Shown: positions 59,823 through 64,000 of the stretch, one piece after another
Layout: every line of letters begins with the position of its first letter
Position numbering within the stretch: position 1 is the stretch's first letter
Source of the DNA: Dyadobacter fermentans DSM 18053
GTDB lineage: Bacteria > Bacteroidota > Bacteroidia > Cytophagales > Spirosomataceae
Length of the DNA stretch: 64,000 nucleotides
Direction of reading: 5' to 3'
Assembly: GCF_000023125.1 (NCBI RefSeq)
Contig: NC_013037.1
Location: forward strand, 1,922,001-1,986,000
Translations under genes and position numbers: made by a program
Notes under the pieces: generated by a model
Told to the model about the DNA's origin: nothing
The model's input: only the letters and a program-made list of their open reading frames with translations
The model's database searches: none

Positions 59823-61247
59823 ATGGTCAAATTCACCGATTTTACATATTTACTTCTATTATCCATTGCGGTTGCAGCGTACTACAAAGTTCCGGAAACG
59901 AAAAAATGGATCTTTTTGCTAGTTGCAAGTATTTTATTCAACCTCAGTTGGAGCGGGAAATACTGGATCGTTTGGCTCGTACTGGTGCTTATCTGCTATG
60001 TTTCCGGCAAAGCGCTGAGCAACCAGGCCTATTCCAAAAAACATCGGAAAATACTGCTATCGCTTTCCATCGCGATTTGCCTTTCTCCTTTGTTGTTTTT
60101 CAAATACCTGGTCCCGGTCCATAATTCCATGTCGCTGGTGGCGCTGAACTGGATCGCACCGATCGGCATTTCTTACTACACGTTTCTCATCATCGGTTAC
60201 CTGTACGATGTGTACCGGAAATACATCAAGCCCGAAAGCCATCTCGGTTACCTGATGATCTACCTCGGGTTTTTCCCTACGCTGCTAGCCGGCCCGCTCG
60301 AACGTACGCGCCAGCTCGTTCCCCAGCTCAAAGCGCCCAAACCGTATGAGCAGGACAACATCAAGGGAGGCATTTACTTCATTGTGTGGGGGTTATTCAA
60401 AAAAATCGTCCTCGCAGCCCGGCTGGGCGACCTCACCGGACCGGTTTTCGACCGGCCCGAATCCTACACAAGCATGTCCGTCACGCTGGCTATTCTGCTG
60501 TTTTCGGTGCAGCTCTATTGTGATTTTTCAGGCTACTGCGACATTGCTACCGGCTCGGCCAGGCTCTTTGGGATACGCTTGAGCAAGAACTTCTCGAACC
60601 GCTACTATTTCACGCCCTCGCGCACAGAATCGTGGACGGCCTGGAACATTACCGTCACCTCCTGGTTCCGCGACTACATTTTCTTCAACATCAGCAAAGG
60701 CGTCACGAACCAGAAAAGACTCGAATTCAACCGGTTAGTCACATTCATCATCACCGGCCTCTGGCACGGGCCGAGCTGGTCGTTCGTGATCTGGGGCGCG
60801 CTGCAATGGGTGTACATCAATATCGAAATGCGCACGAAGCAGTTCTGGCAAAAGTTTTACGCCGCCACCGGCCTCGTGCGGCTGGGCATGGCCATCGGCA
60901 CGCAGGCGCATCATGTGTGGCGCGTGGTGGTGCGGCTGCTTACGGGCACGCTCATTATGGGGTGGTTCCGTGCCGCGGAACTGAGCAGTGGCGTGCGGCT
61001 GTACAGCAGCATGTTCGGCTTCGGGTCCGGCGTAACGTCGCTGCTCACATCCAGTTTCCTGCTCACGACCGCGCTTTTCCTGGTTATGGATTTTTATAAT
61101 TACAAAATGGGCGAACAGGAAGACATCGCTTCATTCATGCTGAAAAAAAGCGCTGCCTACCGGACCGTCTCGATGCTGCTGCTCGTGCAGCTTGTGCTGG
61201 TGTTCGGGAGGCCGTCGGTAGCCAATTTTTACTACATTCAGTTCTGA
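59823..61247 (+). CDS. MBOAT-family membrane O-acyltransferase (DltB/AlgI-like)
   Basis: The 474-residue protein has about eleven membrane helices and the MBOAT pattern: NLSWSGKYWIVWLVLVLIC, LLAGPLERTRQLVPQL, and the active-site GLWHGPSWSFVIWGALQW with His315. The DltB/AlgI/PatA branch moves acyl groups across the membrane onto surface polymers, taking them from a cytoplasmic carrier. The ACP gene and a downstream SGNH-like gene complete the same functional trio as in dltBCD. The target polymer is unknown. Confidence 0.93.
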   Translation: MVKFTDFTYLLLLSIAVAAYYKVPETKKWIFLLVASILFNLSWSGKYWIVWLVLVLICYVSGKALSNQAYSKKHRKILLSLSIAICLSPLLFFKYLVPVHNSMSLVALNWIAPIGISYYTFLIIGYLYDVYRKYIKPESHLGYLMIYLGFFPTLLAGPLERTRQLVPQLKAPKPYEQDNIKGGIYFIVWGLFKKIVLAARLGDLTGPVFDRPESYTSMSVTLAILLFSVQLYCDFSGYCDIATGSARLFGIRLSKNFSNRYYFTPSRTESWTAWNITVTSWFRDYIFFNISKGVTNQKRLEFNRLVTFIITGLWHGPSWSFVIWGALQWVYINIEMRTKQFWQKFYAATGLVRLGMAIGTQAHHVWRVVVRLLTGTLIMGWFRAAELSSGVRLYSSMFGFGSGVTSLLTSSFLLTTALFLVMDFYNYKMGEQEDIASFMLKKSAAYRTVSMLLLVQLVLVFGRPSVANFYYIQF

Positions 61248-61267
61248 AAAACCGCTAGCTAACGCCC

Positions 61268-62242
61268 ATGATCCTCCAAATCGCCAAGTGGCTGCTGCTG
61301 CTCATCGCATTCAAACTGATCGTCGCGCTGGTCGTCGCACAATGCTACACCGACCCGCGCCGCGACATTACTGCCCGGAAAAAGCATTTAAGCGCATTCA
61401 ACCCGAACGTCGTATTCATCGGCACCAGCCGCACGCTCTACGGGATCGATCCAGCGCTTTTCGACTCGCTTAACCATCAAAAAACGCGCAGCTATAATTT
61501 CGGGATATTCAGCCTGTCGCCATACAGCGCCATTCAGCTCGCCAGCGACATGCTTACGGAAAACCCTGGCGTTACCACGATCTACATTGAACTCAGTGCA
61601 CTGGAATACAGCACCGTAGCCTTGCAGCCGCAGGAAGTCATTCCCGATGCCGTGTTCCGCGCCCAGGTAATGTCCGATGCTCCCGCTATTGGCACAAGCG
61701 AGAAAATCGGCAGCTTCCTGAGCGGCCTCAATACCACCTTGTTCCAGATGGTATCGATCGCCCCGCAGATCCTGTCGGCCAAAAAGGCGATCAAACCCGA
61801 GAACGATCCGGTGGAAGGCAACGCCGATCTGCACGCCAACGGCCACCAGTCCGTCGCCGGGGCGCTACCGGCAACGAATGAGCGGATCATAGCGAACAAA
61901 ACTTCCACTGAAGCCATGCCAGCCATTCACAAGCCTGCGGCACCCAATGCCTTTTACCTTGCGCAGCTCAGCGGGCTCGTAGCACGCGCCCGGCAGCAGG
62001 GGAAGCAGGTCATTTTTTATTATCCCAACAGCATTACCGCGGCCGAGCAGCGGGTACTGGCGCAGGTCGCGCCATTTTTGCCGGATGCACAATGCATTCC
62101 ACTGCCCGCACCTCCCCTGCTCGATTCGCTGTTTACGCCCGGCAACCTCTTCGACGCCCACCATCTCAACCAACGGGGGGCATCGGCCTACACCCGGTTC
62201 TTCCGGGAGGAGGCTGCCAAACGCATTTCGGTTAATCGCTGA
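61268..62242 (+). CDS. Membrane-anchored SGNH-like protein (DltD/AlgX-like partner of MBOAT)
   Basis: The 324-residue protein has one N-terminal membrane helix (AKWLLLLIAFKLIVALVVA) and an extracytoplasmic domain with a possible SGNH nucleophile Ser54 in VVFIGTSRTLYG and a C-terminal Asp296-x-x-His299 in FDAHHLNQRGASAY. A hydrophilic, Ala/Asn-rich stretch at about residues 175-220 looks disordered. Proteins of this type complete acyl transfer to the final acceptor outside the membrane in MBOAT systems. It is 20 bp after the MBOAT gene. The exact family is uncertain, but fold and context agree. Confidence 0.75.
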   Translation: MILQIAKWLLLLIAFKLIVALVVAQCYTDPRRDITARKKHLSAFNPNVVFIGTSRTLYGIDPALFDSLNHQKTRSYNFGIFSLSPYSAIQLASDMLTENPGVTTIYIELSALEYSTVALQPQEVIPDAVFRAQVMSDAPAIGTSEKIGSFLSGLNTTLFQMVSIAPQILSAKKAIKPENDPVEGNADLHANGHQSVAGALPATNERIIANKTSTEAMPAIHKPAAPNAFYLAQLSGLVARARQQGKQVIFYYPNSITAAEQRVLAQVAPFLPDAQCIPLPAPPLLDSLFTPGNLFDAHHLNQRGASAYTRFFREEAAKRISVNR

Positions 62243-62324
62243 ATCACTTCGTCACAGCGCGCATTCGCAGCTGCAAAGCCGGTGACGGGCACAGCGGCCT
62301 CACCGTACAAGCGCGGCCGGCACT

Positions 62325-63068
62325 TCAATTCAGCTTCCATACCCGGAACCGGTCAATCGCGTGCCGCGCTTGGGTCGACCGGAAACCGAACCAGCCCGCG
62401 GTGAGCGGCGCAGGGTCTGTCCAGTCAAAAAGCACTTCCCCGTCCGCGGAAAAGGTCGTGCGGCCATCCTTTACGGTGATCACAATATGATAAGTGTGAT
62501 TGGGTTTAAGCAAATGCGGCGCATCGAGGTATTCCTTCAAAAGCGGCTTGGTACCATCGCCGTGGTACTTGCGGAAACGCGTGGTGGTGTTGGTATTTCC
62601 GCCAAAACCGACGTAGTAAAGCGACAATGAATCATATTCTGCAAAACTTCCGCTGCGCGCCTGCGCATTCGCGGCAAACAGGTCCGCATTGCGCGGGTTG
62701 GTGGCCATCCAAAATTGATTAAGGTCCGAAAGCCGGTCGTTCCGGCCGGAATCCACGAGCACCGTCCAGTCGTATTCGATGCGAATGTTGCCTTCCAGCT
62801 TCGGTTTGAACCAAACGGTTACCCCTCCGCCGGTGTCGAGAATCAGGCGGCCGTCTTGCGCACGCACCCGGGATCGGCCTTTCGGCTCTGTTTCGGCTAT
62901 CCAGCGGCCGGCGAGCGGTTCTTGCGTAAAATCATCGGAATGTAGGAGCGTCGCATTACTGCCGCGTCCATCGTTCTGACTATAAGCCGGTTGCGCCGCG
63001 GCCTGAATGCAAAATAGCAGGACAACGCCCCGCGCCGTCCTGCTGATTATTTCAAAAATTCGTGTCAT
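62325..63068 (-). CDS. Secreted concanavalin-fold protein (DUF6250-like)
   Basis: The 247-residue protein has a signal peptide (GVVLLFCIQAAAQPAYSQ). It is beta-rich with a jelly-roll pattern (SDDFTQEPLAGRWIAETEP, FRKYHGDGTKPLLKEYLDAP, HTYHIVITVKDGRTTFSADG, LTAGWFGFRSTQARHAIDRF), as in DUF6250/DUF1961 proteins that accompany polysaccharide hydrolases and sulfatases. Its ATG overlaps the sulfatase stop codon (ATGA), so the two are translationally coupled. It may bind or cut the glycan that the sulfatase desulfates. Confidence 0.78.
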   Translation of the reverse strand: MTRIFEIISRTARGVVLLFCIQAAAQPAYSQNDGRGSNATLLHSDDFTQEPLAGRWIAETEPKGRSRVRAQDGRLILDTGGGVTVWFKPKLEGNIRIEYDWTVLVDSGRNDRLSDLNQFWMATNPRNADLFAANAQARSGSFAEYDSLSLYYVGFGGNTNTTTRFRKYHGDGTKPLLKEYLDAPHLLKPNHTYHIVITVKDGRTTFSADGEVLFDWTDPAPLTAGWFGFRSTQARHAIDRFRVWKLN

Positions 63069-64000
63069 TTGCCCTCCACCGGCCAGAATGGCGATTCCGT
63101 CCTGCTGGTTTTCAGATAGTTTTCAATTTTCGCTACAATCGCCGGGTTGTCCGCGGACACGTCGTTCGTTTCGCTGATGTCCTTATCCAGGTCGTACAGT
63201 TCCAGCTTTCCTTTGGCTTTCACCGCTTTCCATTTGCCGTAACGAACAGCCTGTTCAAAGCCTTTTTCAAAAAACTCCCAATACAAAAAGCGCGGCTGCC
63301 ATGCTGCCTTCCCCTTGATCGACGCCAGCACGCTCGCGCCGTCGGTCGTATAAGAAACTTTCGATCCGGCAATATCGGCGAATGTAGGCATAATGTCCGC
63401 GAAATAGGCCGGTTCGCTGCTCACGCTGCCCGGTTTCACAATCCCCGGCGCCCACACGACCATCGGCACGCGGATGCCGCCTTCGTACATATCCCGCTTA
63501 TATCCGCGAAGCCGGCCGTTGGAATCGAAAAACTCGGCGATGGCCGTCTGCTGCGGCGTACCTTCCGAGCGCGGACCGTTGTCGGAGCAGAAGAACACGA
63601 TGGTGTTTTTAGCTAAACCACTCTCGGTCAGATATTTTTTGATCTTGCCCACATTTTCATCGAGGTGATGCACCTGCGCGCCGTAGATTTTCATGTCCTG
63701 CGGCCAATCCCGGTCTTTGTACGCGGAGCTGTCGGCGGCATCCAGCGGCGAATGCGGACTGTTATAGTTGATCATCAGCACAAAAGGTTTCTTCGCATCC
63801 TTCTGCGCGGCCAGAAACGCCAGGCTTTCGTCGGTTGTGAGGTCGTCGGCGTAATAGCCCTTCCGGCCATTTTCATTTTGCTCAACATCTTTCAACACCC
63901 CATTGACGTACCGTTTTGCGGGCCAGTAACCATTGGCATACGTGCCGGGATAAGCAATCAGCCAGCCCGAAAACTGGTCGAAACCGCGGTGAATGGGCGT
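63065..64000 (-). CDS. Sulfatase (family S1-like), C-terminal part
   Basis: The frame is open to the window edge, so the 5' part with the formylglycine C/S-x-P-S-R motif is missing. The visible C-terminal 311 residues carry S1 sulfatase features: PIHRGFDQFSGW, MINYNSPHSPLD, VHHLDENVGKIKKYL, FFCSDNGPR and GYKRDMYEGGIRVPMVVWAP. A GTG at 63898 lies inside the conserved domain and is not the start. It removes sulfate from a glycan in the periplasm and is coupled to the downstream DUF6250-like gene. Confidence 0.93.
   Translation of the reverse strand, partial: TPIHRGFDQFSGWLIAYPGTYANGYWPAKRYVNGVLKDVEQNENGRKGYYADDLTTDESLAFLAAQKDAKKPFVLMINYNSPHSPLDAADSSAYKDRDWPQDMKIYGAQVHHLDENVGKIKKYLTESGLAKNTIVFFCSDNGPRSEGTPQQTAIAEFFDSNGRLRGYKRDMYEGGIRVPMVVWAPGIVKPGSVSSEPAYFADIMPTFADIAGSKVSYTTDGASVLASIKGKAAWQPRFLYWEFFEKGFEQAVRYGKWKAVKAKGKLELYDLDKDISETNDVSADNPAIVAKIENYLKTSRTESPFWPVEGK

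Noticed and set aside
62243..62324. Possible terminator with CGTCAC/GTGACG arms after the SGNH-like gene
   Set aside because: Six-bp arms around a loop of more than 25 bases are too weak to call.
1..64000. CRISPR arrays, tRNA/rRNA genes, integrases and complete insertion sequences
   Set aside because: I looked for regularly spaced repeats, cloverleaf-like intergenic regions and transposase motifs and found none.

Overview
The window is one contiguous piece of a Bacteroidota chromosome. The evidence is three SusC/SusD outer-membrane pairs, two hybrid two-component regulators (HTCS), an ECF sigma/FecR pair, many lipoproteins with short lipoboxes, and start regions with TTTG / TAnnTTTG-like promoters in place of strong Shine-Dalgarno sequences. 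The fairly high GC content and gene set (PSCyt1 protein, GFOR-like Tat oxidoreductase, DoxX/Sox genes) suggest an environmental Cytophagales member such as a Spirosomaceae/Dyadobacter-like organism; that placement is inference. I see no rRNA, tRNA, CRISPR array, intact insertion sequence or prophage.

Layout. 1-4694 (minus): start of a PSCyt1 cytochrome/lipoprotein gene cut by the edge, a GntR/UTRA regulator with an operator-like palindrome beside it, an alpha-galactosidase-like hydrolase and a Tat-exported GFOR-like oxidoreductase. 5016-16570 (plus): a compact fructan utilisation locus of sugar porter, fructokinase, SusC, SusD, GH32 fructanase and an HTCS with a sugar-binding sensor domain. 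The parts fit one pathway: outer-membrane capture, periplasmic cleavage, fructose import, phosphorylation and fructose sensing. 16588-31935: mixed genes including a TPR histidine kinase, an orphan propeller HTCS, a DUF3455 protein, a vanadium-haloperoxidase/PAP2-like lipoprotein, a methyltransferase, a PQQ dehydrogenase with a built-in cytochrome c domain, a DHFR-like reductase and a frameshifted kelch lipoprotein.

32004-48823 (minus) is a tightly packed ten-gene run: ECF sigma, FecR, SusC with STN domain, SusD, cyanophycinase-like S51 peptidase, second SusC, second SusD, two DoxX-family membrane proteins, a monoheme cytochrome c and a SoxC-like molybdenum sulfite dehydrogenase. It joins outer-membrane import, peptide processing and periplasmic sulfur oxidation under one surface-signalling switch. 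Two genes in it carry copies of the same ~47-bp GC-rich repeat in different reading frames.

49052-56959: a netrin/TIMP-like secreted protein, a TerC-family membrane protein, a papain-like peptidase fused to a beta-propeller, an overlapping convergent HisKA_2 kinase/LytTR regulator pair and a small lipoprotein. 56968-62242: an acyltransferase-3 gene diverging from a four-gene set (acyl carrier protein, cytochrome P450, MBOAT, SGNH-like protein). This resembles the Dlt export/acylation machine with a P450 in place of the adenylating enzyme, and with the ten-gene operon it is the best candidate for an undescribed system. 62325-64000 (minus): a concanavalin-fold secreted protein translationally coupled to a sulfatase that runs off the edge.
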